Part shown: positions 1 to 7,616 of the stretch, one piece after another | Position numbering within the stretch: position 1 is the first letter of the stretch | Layout: each line of letters begins with the position of its first letter | Origin: Erwinia pyrifoliae DSM 12163 | GTDB taxonomy: Bacteria; Pseudomonadota; Gammaproteobacteria; Enterobacterales; Enterobacteriaceae | Reading direction: 5' to 3' | Assembly (NCBI RefSeq): GCF_000026985.1 | Contig: NC_017390.1 | Span: 1,229,215 to 1,264,397, forward strand | DNA length: 35,183 bases | Made by a program: the position numbers and the translations under genes | The notes under the pieces: model-generated | The model's input: only the letters and a program-made list of their open reading frames with translations | The model's database searches: none | What the model was told of the DNA's origin: nothing

Positions 1-25
1 CGCCTGAGCGATCACCTTTAATACG

Positions 26-373
26 GTGGCAGTTACACAGAATTATTTACAGGTTCCATTTTTTACTGCGAACCTGTCTCGCAAATTGTTAGAGTCATTC
101 TTAAACTTCAAATATCCAAAGCACAGATCTAATTTATTACAGCTTATGGATGCCGCTGCAAAAAAATGCGTTATTTTTGATAGCAACAAAAAAGAAAAAG
201 TTTACCGATTCATTAATAAATACTCTCATAGTGCAGTTATCGAAATGAATGATGACATTGCTGAAAACTTAATGGGTGAAGGAAGGAATGTCATCGGTGA
301 TATATTTTCCTGGATAGAGGAAATTGACAAAATTCATTACGATGAAATGGTAAGTATTTGTCAAAAAAAATGA
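26..373 (+). CDS. AT-rich hypothetical protein, possibly an orphan immunity-type gene
   Basis: I do not recognise this 115-residue protein. It reads from a GTG at 26 with no clear ribosome binding site. The first in-frame ATG is about 40 codons further in, and an in-frame TGA lies at 5-7, so the frame cannot extend further left. Another frame closes with TAA at 19-21, so an upstream gene may end only a few bases before this start. The product is soluble-looking, lysine-rich, without signal peptide or membrane segment, and has an acidic C-terminal half. Base composition is clearly more AT-rich than yaiL and the genes after it, which suggests horizontal transfer. Small AT-rich genes placed directly after another gene are common as immunity genes in polymorphic toxin loci. 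That role is only a guess here, because the upstream gene lies outside the window. Confidence 0.5.
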   Translation: MAVTQNYLQVPFFTANLSRKLLESFLNFKYPKHRSNLLQLMDAAAKKCVIFDSNKKEKVYRFINKYSHSAVIEMNDDIAENLMGEGRNVIGDIFSWIEEIDKIHYDEMVSICQKK

Positions 374-381
374 TAACCCCA

Positions 382-400
382 CCCCCGAGGATTTCGGGGG
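382..400. terminator. GC hairpin after the orphan gene
   Basis: A 7-bp perfect stem (CCCCCGA at 382-388 with TCGGGGG at 394-400) and a 5-base loop start about 8 bases after the stop codon at 373. No T-run follows on the plus strand, although an A-run lies just upstream (363-370). It is therefore either an imperfect terminator for the orphan gene or a terminator-like element facing the minus strand. Confidence 0.35.
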
Positions 401-519
401 GAAGACATCCTGACTATCATTTTTCTGGTAATTTTCTTCTTAAATTGAGTAGATTAGAGAGTGACCTTCCCCCACAGAGCTACATACAGAACTGCTGGTA
501 CAGCCCCCAAAATTATAGG

Positions 520-525
520 TATAAT
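520..525 (+). promoter_or_regulatory. Candidate -10 element for yaiL
   Basis: A perfect TATAAT sits 33 bases ahead of the yaiL ATG at 559. No convincing -35 element was found at the usual spacing. Its position supports the downstream ATG as the true yaiL start, because the open frame upstream of it would lie in the promoter. Confidence 0.4.
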
Positions 526-558
526 CCCATAAATTACTCAACCGGTTTAGAAGCGAAG

Positions 559-1098
559 ATGACGAAACTGACCTTACAAGAGCAGATGCTCAAAGCTGGA
601 TTAGTGACCAGCAAAAAAATGGCTAAAGTCCAGCGGACGGCTAAAAAATCACGCGTCCAGGCTCGTCAGGCAAGAGAGGCCGTGGAAGAAAATAAGAAAG
701 CACAGCTTGAGCGCGATCAACAGCTTAACGAACAACAAAAACAGGCTGCCTTATCTAAAGAATATAAAGCTCAGGTGAAGCAGCTGATTGAAATGAACAG
801 AGTCGTTATTGCAAAAGGAAATATTGATTTTAATTTCACAGATAATAACCTGATTAAAAAAATAGCGGTTGATAAGACGACGCAAACTCAGCTGGTAAGT
901 GGTCGTCTTGCCATTGCTCGCCTGGCTGCGGGGGCGGGTGGAGAGAGCGAATACGCTATTATCCCTGCGATCGTAGCCGATAAAATTGCGCAGCGAGATG
1001 CGAAAAGTATTGTATTAAACAGCGCGCTGAGTCAGGAAGAGCAGGATGAAGAAGATCCGTATGCTGATTTTAAAATTCCTGATGATTTGATGTGGTAA
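559..1098 (+). CDS. yaiL: YaiL, DUF2058 family protein
   Basis: This 179-residue protein matches the E. coli YaiL family (DUF2058), whose members are annotated as nucleoprotein or polynucleotide-associated proteins; the biochemical role is not established. The N-terminal half (about residues 20-80) is a long, highly charged Lys/Arg/Glu/Gln helix, probably coiled coil and able to bind nucleic acid. The middle is a compact globular segment with alternating hydrophobic residues. The tail is very acidic. The frame is open for 67 codons further upstream, but the ATG at 559 gives the usual family length, the usual N-terminus (MTKLTLQEQML) and follows a TATAAT. It is a single gene here, with the orphan gene upstream and a convergent pseudouridine synthase downstream. 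Family assignment is firm; function is not. Confidence 0.9.
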   Translation: MTKLTLQEQMLKAGLVTSKKMAKVQRTAKKSRVQARQAREAVEENKKAQLERDQQLNEQQKQAALSKEYKAQVKQLIEMNRVVIAKGNIDFNFTDNNLIKKIAVDKTTQTQLVSGRLAIARLAAGAGGESEYAIIPAIVADKIAQRDAKSIVLNSALSQEEQDEEDPYADFKIPDDLMW

Positions 1099-1198
1099 AT
1101 CTCGCCTGTCGGCTTTTACGATCTAAGCCCTCTGATTAAGCACTTTCTTATGCACTTTTGTCTCATCACGCACGTCTTCGTGGTAGATATTTCCGCTG

Positions 1199-1897
1199 TC
1201 AGAACGGGCAGGCATGACGGGCTTTGATCCACTCTCCGTTGATGGGATGAACAAAATGCAACTCACTGGCGTGCAGCATCAGACGCGGCGTGCGTTCGGT
1301 GCCGGGCAGCAGGCGTCCGCCATACAGGTCGCAGCCCAATATGGGGTGGCCCAGCTGCTGGCAGTGAATGCGTAGCTGATGTGTGCGCCCGGTCTCCGGG
1401 GTTAGCTGTACCCGCGTCAACGGCAGTAACGTCCTGTTTTCCAACGGGTGATAAAAGCGTTCAACGACCCGATAGCGGGAGCGAGAGGGCTTGCCGTGGA
1501 TTGAGCAAATCGACATCAGCGGGAACAGCGCCGGGTCTTTGGCAATTGCTGCATCGATCACTCCTTCGTTATCGTCCAGATGTCCGCAAAGCAGTGCGCT
1601 GTAGACCTTGGTCACTGTGCGCTGACTGAACTGCTGGCAAAGGGCGGCATTAATCGCCTTGTTGCGGGCAATCACCATCAGCCCGGAAGTGCCGAAATCC
1701 AGGCGGTGGACGAGGGTGCAGCCGGGGAATATCTGTACCAGCCGATAATGCACCGAATCGATATTTTGCGGATTCTTCCCCGAGAGGCTGAGCAGTCCGG
1801 CGGGTTTATTGATCAGAACCAGGCGATCGTCCTGATAGAGAATCTCTATCTTGTTGTGGCAAGGCGGCGCAATGAAGGTATCGGCAATAGAAGACAT
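1199..1897 (-). CDS. RluA-family RNA pseudouridine synthase
   Basis: A 232-residue RluA-type enzyme that isomerises uridine to pseudouridine in rRNA or tRNA in the cytoplasm. The catalytic motif HRLD followed by GTSGL is present near residues 64-72, with Asp as nucleophile. The family C-terminal block GRTHQLRIH and GHPILG is also present, as is the N-terminal YQDD/NKPAGLLS block. There is no S4 domain, so it resembles RluA or TruC rather than RluB/E or RluC/D. It is close in length to E. coli RluA (219 residues) but diverged enough that the target base cannot be named. It stands alone: yaiL converges on its 3' end, and the cold-shock-domain gene diverges from its 5' end across about 180 bases. 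Confidence 0.88.
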   Translation of the reverse strand: MSSIADTFIAPPCHNKIEILYQDDRLVLINKPAGLLSLSGKNPQNIDSVHYRLVQIFPGCTLVHRLDFGTSGLMVIARNKAINAALCQQFSQRTVTKVYSALLCGHLDDNEGVIDAAIAKDPALFPLMSICSIHGKPSRSRYRVVERFYHPLENRTLLPLTRVQLTPETGRTHQLRIHCQQLGHPILGCDLYGGRLLPGTERTPRLMLHASELHFVHPINGEWIKARHACPF

Positions 1898-2079
1898 CAG
1901 GCTGCCCGGATGGAGAGTGGGAGCGGATAATAACGGATTTCCAGCCGACTGGCGAATCTGGCTGTCCGGAAATTTATCGTCCAGACTTAAACCAAAGACA
2001 TAGTCTGCGCAGGCATTGTGTTTTACACTGCGCGCTGCAAAAACTGAGTAGATAAACGATTAAGTAGGTGGTAATGGCG

Positions 2080-2556
2080 ATGAACGGAACGATCACAACT
2101 TGGTTTAAAGATAAAGGTTTTGGATTTATCAAAGATGAAAACGGTGATAACCGTTATTTTCATGTGATTAAAGTCGCCAACCCTGAGCTGATTAAAAAAG
2201 ATGCGGCGGTGACTTTCGAACCCACCACTAACACCAAGGGTTTGTCAGCTTATGCTGTGAAAGTCGCACCGGAAAGCAAATACATCTATATCGCGGGCGA
2301 GCGCCTTAAACTTACGTCGATCAAGTCTTACCTGGTTTACAGCGAAGAAGTGCCTGCCGATACCCGCATTGATAAAGAAAATACGGTGCTGTCTGTGGGG
2401 GTACTGATGAGCAGTATCAGGCCCAAATCAGCGGCAGAGCCTGGCGAAACACGCTCGCTGAAAAAACTGGCGATCACCACCTTCCAGGGGACGACCTTAA
2501 TCTTTTCGGAAGAAGAGATAGACGTGGATAGCACGGTGAAACTGCTTAAGGTCTGA
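2080..2556 (+). CDS. Cold-shock-domain protein with C-terminal extension
   Basis: A 158-residue protein with an N-terminal cold-shock (OB-fold) domain in about residues 1-65. The RNP1-like KGFGFI and RNP2-like RYFHV motifs indicate single-stranded RNA or DNA binding. The remaining roughly 90 residues form a second, mostly beta-like segment rich in Ser/Thr/Glu that I do not recognise. This is more than twice the length of CspA-type proteins. An upstream GTG (2068) and ATG (2074) are in frame, but AGGTGG at 2066-2071 is best spaced for the ATG at 2080, so I chose that start. A decayed DUF3750 frame follows immediately, only a few bases after the stop. A role as RNA chaperone or regulator is inferred from the domain only. 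Confidence 0.8.
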   Translation: MNGTITTWFKDKGFGFIKDENGDNRYFHVIKVANPELIKKDAAVTFEPTTNTKGLSAYAVKVAPESKYIYIAGERLKLTSIKSYLVYSEEVPADTRIDKENTVLSVGVLMSSIRPKSAAEPGETRSLKKLAITTFQGTTLIFSEEEIDVDSTVKLLKV

Positions 2557-2558
2557 GA

Positions 2559-3045
2559 TCATTCAGCCAAGCCCTGAGCTGGTACAGCTGGGGCAGCGCA
2601 GATAAGGTGCGGCATAACGCGGATCTGCCTGATGGTTACTGATATGGCTCCAGACCCCGTCTGTTGGTGGAACATCACGGGGCTGAAGCCGAGTCGATGA
2701 TCCGCAAATTAAGCCCGCCATTGCTTCTTATCCCTGGCCGCAGTCTTATCACGTCTGGCCCGGCCCCCACGGTAATATTTTTCTCGCCCATATCGGGCGG
2801 GAAGTGCCGGCGCTAAAACTCAATCTGTCGGCAAATGCGGCAGGTAAGGATTATCGTTCTCTGCTTCACCCACTGGGGCTTAAGAAGGTTTTGAAATCAA
2901 CGTACTGGGGCTGAATCTCGGTGTGGAATTTGCCCCTTTGCAGCTGCCTTTTATTGACGGGCAGGGGGCGATAATCTGCAAAAAGAGAACCCGCAAAACT
3001 CATTTGCGGCATCGGAGTAAGCCGGAGACAGGGGCTGAAGCTTGA
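2559..3045 (+). pseudogene. Decayed DUF3750 family gene
   Basis: This stretch has no intact gene, but conceptual translation across three frames gives a recognisable DUF3750-family protein. One frame reads LPDGY, a stop at 2640-2642 where the family has Trp (TGG to TGA), then YGSRPRLLVEHHGAEAESM. A frame change near 2715 leads into SYPWPQSYHVWPGPHGNIFL, the diagnostic PWP...WPGP...N block, and then IGREVPALKL and GKDY. A second shift with an apparent internal deletion near 2880 leads into GFEINVLGLNLGVEF up to a TGA at 3043. The N-terminal part of the family is missing; the cold-shock-domain gene occupies that position. With one nonsense change, two frame changes and loss of both an internal and a terminal segment, it is clearly dead. 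The family's function is unknown. Confidence 0.75.
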
Positions 3046-3093
3046 TAAAGTGAGCGCTCTGTCGCCAGGCCGCCCCTTGCATCGTCCAGCCGT

Positions 3094-4062
3094 TCAGGCA
3101 GATTCCGTCAGATATTCGCTTATCATTTCATCAAATGAGGCGTTAGCCTGGAAACCCAGTTTGCGAGCATAATCAGCATGAAAATCGCCGGGCCAGGAGT
3201 TGACGATATCCCCGATTGCCTGCTCTTGTTGAAAGCTGACGCGTGATGCGACTTTATCACCGCACAGGCGCTGTAGCGATGCCAGCATCTCTGCTACCGT
3301 CACCGACAGACCGCACAGGTTAATCACTCGCCCCTGGTCAAGCTGTTTGCCGCCCAGTTCGTGGCCGTGGATTAATGCCTGTACCGCTCTGGCCGGTGAC
3401 ATCAGCCACAGGCGCGTCTGCAGGCTTACCGGACAGTTGGCCGCTTCACCGTTGAGCGGTTCGCGGATAATGCTACTGGCGAAACTGGATGCGGCAGCAT
3501 TGGGTTTGCCCGGCCGCACCACAATCGTTGGCATACGCAGGCTGCGTCCGTCAATAAAGCCTCTGCGGCTGTAATCCGCCAGCAGCAGGTCATTTATCGC
3601 TTTCTGCGTGCCGTAGGAACTCTGCGGCATCCACACCTGGTCGTCCGCCACTTTGTGCGGTAGCCTGCCACCAAATACCGCCACCGAACTGGTAGTAACC
3701 AGCCTGATGCGCTGCGGCAGCTGGCGCAGGCGATCCATAATATGGCGGGCGGCATCCACGTTGATTTTCATGCCCAGGTCGAAGTCCTGCTCCGCCTGGC
3801 CGGAGACCACCGCCGCCAGGTGAAATACGCTGTCTGTGCGATCGCCAATCAGCCTCTCCAGTTCAGACGTTTGGCTGATATCACTACAGACAACCTTCAG
3901 TCGCGGATCGCTGACCCCCTTGAGCGCGACGATATCAACGGCGGTGATGCGCTTAATCGCCTGTAATTGCCCCTGCTGATGAGTTAATGAACCCTTTGCC
4001 AGCAGTGCCTGCACCAGTTTTTTACCCAGTAACCCGGCAGCGCCGGTGATGACGATATGCAT
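3094..4062 (-). CDS. denD: DenD-like SDR: D-erythronate dehydrogenase
   Basis: A 322-residue extended short-chain dehydrogenase. The NAD-binding GAAGLLGKK lies at residues 7-15, an Asp (AVD) ends beta-2, and HLAAVVSG follows. The catalytic Ser is in TTSSVAVFG, and Tyr/Lys are in SYGTQK. The length and the C-terminal pattern (WLMSPARAV, VINLCGLSV) match the DenD group, which oxidises D-erythronate to 2-oxo-tetronate as the first step of four-carbon sugar-acid catabolism. It lies 17 bases after the MFS carrier on the same strand and is probably co-transcribed with it; GAGG sits 7-8 bases before its ATG. The kinase and later enzymes that usually accompany denD are not here, so the substrate could differ or the rest may be elsewhere. 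Family call firm, substrate moderate. Confidence 0.75.
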   Translation of the reverse strand: MHIVITGAAGLLGKKLVQALLAKGSLTHQQGQLQAIKRITAVDIVALKGVSDPRLKVVCSDISQTSELERLIGDRTDSVFHLAAVVSGQAEQDFDLGMKINVDAARHIMDRLRQLPQRIRLVTTSSVAVFGGRLPHKVADDQVWMPQSSYGTQKAINDLLLADYSRRGFIDGRSLRMPTIVVRPGKPNAAASSFASSIIREPLNGEAANCPVSLQTRLWLMSPARAVQALIHGHELGGKQLDQGRVINLCGLSVTVAEMLASLQRLCGDKVASRVSFQQEQAIGDIVNSWPGDFHADYARKLGFQANASFDEMISEYLTESA

Positions 4063-4079
4063 AATATGCCTCGTGGCTG

Positions 4080-5399
4080 CTAGCGGTTGACAACACGGCC
4101 GGGGATCAGAAAGATTGCCGCCGTTCCGACCAGCATCGTGCAGGAGATAATTACCATACCGCTCAGCGTCGAGTGGGTCAGGTCAGTGAGTAACCCCATC
4201 AGATAAGGGGCGACAAAACCAGCCAGATTACCAATGGAGTTAATCAGAGCGATGCCGACCACCGCCATGGAGCCACCAAGGAAAGCGGTTGGCAGGCTCC
4301 AGAACAGCGGCAGAGTGCTCAGGCTGCCCGCAGCACCGAGCGTCAGACCACACATCGCCAGCCACAGGTTGTCGCTGTAAAGGGCCGAAATCACCATACC
4401 TGCAGCGCCGATGATGGCAATAATCGCCAGATGCCAGCGGCGTTCGCGGTGTTTATCCGCACTACGCGCCGCCACGATCATCGTGACAATTGCCGCAGCA
4501 TAAGGGATTGCGGTCAACAAGCCGACGTTAAATACATCCTCTACCCCGGCGTTATGCACCAGGGTGGGTAGCCAGAAACTGACAGTGTAAAAACCGGCAA
4601 TCAGGCAAAAATAAATCAACGCCAGCAGCCACAGCTTGCCGTTACGCAATACGCTGTTCAATGTTGCCTGTTCGGTGGCACTATCCTGTACGGTATCTTC
4701 CTTCAGACGCGCGTTCAGTAACGACTTTTCTTTCTGATCCAGCCAGTGGGCGTGCTCTATGCGGTCAGGCAGTAGCCAGAACACCAGCGCCCCAATAAAC
4801 AACGACGGCGTACCCTGAATGATAAACAGCCACTGCCAGCCCGCCAGCCCCAGGCTATGGTGGAAATACGACATAATCCCGCCCGAAAGCGGGCCACCGA
4901 GTAGTCCTGATAGCGGCACGGCGGCGGCAAACAGGGCAAATATTTTGCCGCGCCGGTATGAAGGGAACCAGAGCGAAAGATAGAGGATCACGCCAGGATA
5001 GAAACCGGATTCGGTCAGGCCGAGCAAAAAGCGTACCGTATAAAACTGCCAGGGCGTGGCGACCAGGGCTGTGAGCGGGGCGATAGCTGCCCAAGAGACC
5101 AGCAGCGCGGCCAGCAGACGGCGCGCACCAACGCGCTGTAGCACCATATTGCTGGGGATCTGGAAAAAGAAAAACCCGATAAAAAAGATCCCGGCACCCA
5201 GCCCGTACACGGTTTCAGAAAAGGCGAGATCGCTGGACATTTGTAATTTGGCAATGCCGACGTTGATGCGGTCGAGATAGGCGAAAATATAGCTGACGGT
5301 CAGGATGGGTAAAATGCGCCAGGTGGCGCGCCTCCATGCATTTTCTTCCATGTCACTCGTCGGGCAAGTCAGGGGGAGAGCCTCGGTTGGTGAACGCAT
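4080..5399 (-). CDS. MFS transporter, anion:cation symporter type
   Basis: A 439-residue carrier with about 12 hydrophobic segments. It opens with the pattern of the anion:cation symporter (ACS) group: WRRATWRILPIL, then YLDRINVGIAKLQM, in which DRINVG is typical. It also has QRVGARR between helices 2 and 3 and GFYPGVILYLSLWFPSYRRG around helices 4-5. Members import sugar acids such as glucarate, galactonate or tartrate, or other organic anions, with protons. The partner gene directly downstream is the DenD-like dehydrogenase, so a four-carbon sugar acid is the best guess for the substrate. The start at 5399 has AAGGATG about 5 bases upstream; an in-frame ATG 16 codons later is less favoured. 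Inner-membrane location. Confidence 0.85.
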   Translation of the reverse strand: MRSPTEALPLTCPTSDMEENAWRRATWRILPILTVSYIFAYLDRINVGIAKLQMSSDLAFSETVYGLGAGIFFIGFFFFQIPSNMVLQRVGARRLLAALLVSWAAIAPLTALVATPWQFYTVRFLLGLTESGFYPGVILYLSLWFPSYRRGKIFALFAAAVPLSGLLGGPLSGGIMSYFHHSLGLAGWQWLFIIQGTPSLFIGALVFWLLPDRIEHAHWLDQKEKSLLNARLKEDTVQDSATEQATLNSVLRNGKLWLLALIYFCLIAGFYTVSFWLPTLVHNAGVEDVFNVGLLTAIPYAAAIVTMIVAARSADKHRERRWHLAIIAIIGAAGMVISALYSDNLWLAMCGLTLGAAGSLSTLPLFWSLPTAFLGGSMAVVGIALINSIGNLAGFVAPYLMGLLTDLTHSTLSGMVIISCTMLVGTAAIFLIPGRVVNR

Positions 5400-5466
5400 A
5401 TGACATCCTTGGTTGAGTGAGAGTAGGGCGACATCCTTTCTTCAGGCTTCTTCAGGCAGTAGCCAA

Positions 5467-5513
5467 CCCGCTTCTGTGACCATGCAGCGCTATCTCGCGG
5501 CAACAGAAGCGGG
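5467..5513. repeat. 11-bp inverted repeat upstream of the MFS-denD unit
   Basis: CCCGCTTCTGT (5467-5477) and ACAGAAGCGGG (5503-5513) are perfect inverted copies around a 25-base centre. The element lies about 70-115 bases before the MFS start and about 120 bases after the mgtE stop. It could be an operator for the sugar-acid unit, a long hairpin ending mgtE transcripts, or a decayed repeat. There is no T-run, so a simple terminator is less likely. Confidence 0.5.
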
Positions 5514-5633
5514 CAGTTATCTCTGTCTGTGTTGTTTTAGGCAGTCTATACGGGCAGTTGAGAATGTTCCGGGAGCGCTATCACAACAATAACGCCCGTT
5601 ATCAATTAAATCGGATGCGTTACGTTGTTAACT

Positions 5634-7070
5634 TCAGTGCAGAAGAAAGAGGGTAGCCAGCCCGAGGAAGATAAAGAAGCCGCCAGTATCGGTAAGCGCG
5701 GTAATCAGTACGCTGGAGCCAACAGCCGGATCGCGTTTCATTTTTATCATCAGCAGCGGGATCAGAACGCCCATCAGCGCTGCCAGCAGCAGATTAAGCA
5801 ACATGGCCAGCATCATTACGCCGCCGAGCGCCGGGTTACCATACATCGCCCAGGTGATGCCCCCCATCACGCCTCCCCAGAACAGGCCGTTAATCAGCGC
5901 CACGCCCAGTTCACGACCGACTAAAAATGAGAAGTTAGCTGGCTCCACCTGATGCAGCGCCATTGCCCGCACGATCATCGTAATCGTCTGGTTACCGGTG
6001 TTGCCACCAATCCCTGCAACAATCGGCATCAGCGTTGCCAGTGCGACCAGCTGCGAAATGGTATTTTCAAACAGGCCAATCACCCGCGAAGCGACAAAGG
6101 CGGTGCACAGGTTAATTGCCAGCCAGGCCCAGCGGTTGCGCACCGATTTTCTGACCGGGGCAAAAACATCTTCTTCAGGATTCACCCCGCCCATTTTACG
6201 GATATTGCTGTCGTTCTCTTCGTGTACTAAATCAACGACATCATCAATGGTCACGCGGCCCATCAGTTTCCCTGTGGCATCAATAACGGCGGCTGAAATC
6301 AGGTTGTATCGCTCGAACGCCCCGGCGGCATCTTCGGCTCTGTCATCGATAAGGAAGTTGGTTGGTCGATCGTTCATCACTTCCATTACCCGTTTATCCG
6401 GCGTGTTCAGCAGGATATCAGTCAGCGGCAGCTCGCCCAGCAGCATATTGTTTTTATTGGTGACAAACAGCTTATCGGTACCATCGGGAATGGATTTTTT
6501 TCGCCGCAGAAAGCGTTGTACGGTTGCCAGCGTCACGTCTGCGCGCACCGTCACCAGTTTGAAATCCATAATGCGGCCGACGCGATCACGATCGAAATCC
6601 ATTACCTCCAGCACGTTTGAGCGTAGCGCCGGATCCAGTGATGTCAGCAAGCGCCCCGTCAAATCGCGCGACAGGTATTTAGCCAGCCAGGCTTGTTCGT
6701 CGATGTCGAGCGGTTCGATGGCGCGCAGCAGATCGCGGTCACTCATCTCCTCAATCAGACTCTCCCAGACATTTTCTGAGGCTTCGAGCAGGACATGGCC
6801 CCGGCGATCGTTTCCTACCAGCCGCCAAAGTGCCAGGCGTTCGTCTTCGGGCAGGGCTTCCAGCAGGTCGGCGATATCTGCGGCATGTAGCAGGGGTAAG
6901 GTCTGCTTAATCTCCTCAACCTGCTGACGATGGACGTCTGCTTCTGCAGAGGATTCACGTCGCGGGCGCTCCAGCAGGGTATCGACAAGATCTTTATCAG
7001 ATAGCAGCAGATTGAGAATGCGGCTGCGAACTTCAGCCAAATGCTGGACATGGGAAGGGGCTAAAGGCAT
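5634..7070 (-). CDS. mgtE: MgtE magnesium channel/transporter
   Basis: A 478-residue MgtE-family Mg2+ channel of the inner membrane. In order, it shows a helical acidic N domain (LPLLHAADIADLLEALPEDERL is the typical MgtE_N repeat), a pair of CBS domains (about residues 130-270) that sense Mg2+, a plug helix around the RNRWAWLAINL junction, and five membrane helices. The pore signature [13 protein letters not shown] is at about residue 350, and a helix-5 Asp-containing LTDTGGFF follows near the end. An ATG 25 codons further upstream is open, but the ATG at 7070 has AGGAT 6-7 bases ahead and gives the normal family N-terminus. E. coli K-12 lacks mgtE, so this is a lineage-specific Mg2+ uptake gene. 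A leader with nested inverted repeats precedes it. Confidence 0.93.
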   Translation of the reverse strand: MPLAPSHVQHLAEVRSRILNLLLSDKDLVDTLLERPRRESSAEADVHRQQVEEIKQTLPLLHAADIADLLEALPEDERLALWRLVGNDRRGHVLLEASENVWESLIEEMSDRDLLRAIEPLDIDEQAWLAKYLSRDLTGRLLTSLDPALRSNVLEVMDFDRDRVGRIMDFKLVTVRADVTLATVQRFLRRKKSIPDGTDKLFVTNKNNMLLGELPLTDILLNTPDKRVMEVMNDRPTNFLIDDRAEDAAGAFERYNLISAAVIDATGKLMGRVTIDDVVDLVHEENDSNIRKMGGVNPEEDVFAPVRKSVRNRWAWLAINLCTAFVASRVIGLFENTISQLVALATLMPIVAGIGGNTGNQTITMIVRAMALHQVEPANFSFLVGRELGVALINGLFWGGVMGGITWAMYGNPALGGVMMLAMLLNLLLAALMGVLIPLLMIKMKRDPAVGSSVLITALTDTGGFFIFLGLATLFLLH

Positions 7071-7616
7071 GCAATATCCTTTTGTCTGAAGAAAAGAAGG
7101 TGACAGCTTAACTGATTCAGGCAGCAGTGGGTGAGCAAATGTCATGAAAACATCGGTTTCGCAAGCCCTTCATTGATGATGGCTTTTCGATAACGATGCT
7201 TGTGGGTATTACCGATGAGAGTATTTCTGTTGGTGATGCCGGACAGCTTGCGGGACAACTGATATTAACTGCCCCAGCAAAATAATAACCCTGACCAGCA
7301 TGATAACGCGGATAAGGCGAGGGGGTTGTGACGTATTCCGGATGACACAGCGTTGTTGCGGCAGTATTTCCTGTAGTATATCCGTACGGCAATAATGCAT
7401 TGCGGCACAGGCGTTATTTTCTCACCCTGACCGGTGACATGCACTGCTAAAAGGGAGTGAAGTATGAATCACTGGGAATTAACCTGAACGGGATTGAATG
7501 ATGATCATCTTTTTATCCTGACAAGATTTAATAAACACTTTTCATAAATATGCCATACAATAGTCGGTTACAATAGTGAAAGTCTGCAGATAAAAATCTT
7601 AAATAATGATAAAACA
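7071..7616. other. 546-base divergent intergenic region, mgtE / pdeA
   Basis: I see no convincing gene here. The mgtE-proximal part holds nested inverted repeats (7151-7217). A 9-base direct repeat ACCCTGACC occurs at 7288 and 7424. A strong Shine-Dalgarno-like AAGGGAG precedes an ATG at 7464 that opens only a seven-codon frame (MNHWELT). The pdeA-proximal part is AT-rich and has two copies of TACAATAGT (7556-7564 and 7569-7577), which could supply -10 elements for pdeA. A 91-codon open frame on the minus strand has no family resemblance and is probably spurious. Confidence 0.5.
7151..7217 (-). promoter_or_regulatory. Structured 5' leader of mgtE
   Basis: Read on the minus strand, the mgtE leader contains an outer stem CATCGGT (complement of 7211-7217) with ACCGATG (complement of 7151-7157), followed at once by TTTT. 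Inside it is a second stem, AAGCC with GGCTT (7163-7167 and 7181-7185). The T-run makes the outer stem terminator-like and would place it about 80 bases before the mgtE start. That layout would suit Mg2+-dependent attenuation. I did not recognise an M-box or an mgtA-type leader, so the function is inferred from position and pairing only. Confidence 0.35.

Noticed and set aside
5998..6927. A 309-codon open frame on the plus strand opposite mgtE
   Set aside because: It is extremely Ser/Arg-rich and mirrors the codons of mgtE; it has no family resemblance and no ribosome binding site, while mgtE on the other strand is unmistakable.
7117..7392. A 91-codon minus-strand open frame upstream of mgtE
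   Set aside because: No motif, no convincing ribosome binding site, and the sequence overlaps the structured mgtE leader; more likely non-coding.
7071..7400. M-box (ykoK) or mgtA-type Mg2+ riboswitch before mgtE
   Set aside because: I looked for the conserved core and could not recognise it; only unspecific nested inverted repeats are visible.
7464..7547. Selenocysteine readthrough at the TGA after MNHWELT
   Set aside because: No selenocysteine-insertion hairpin was seen just after the TGA, and the peptide has no selenoprotein resemblance.
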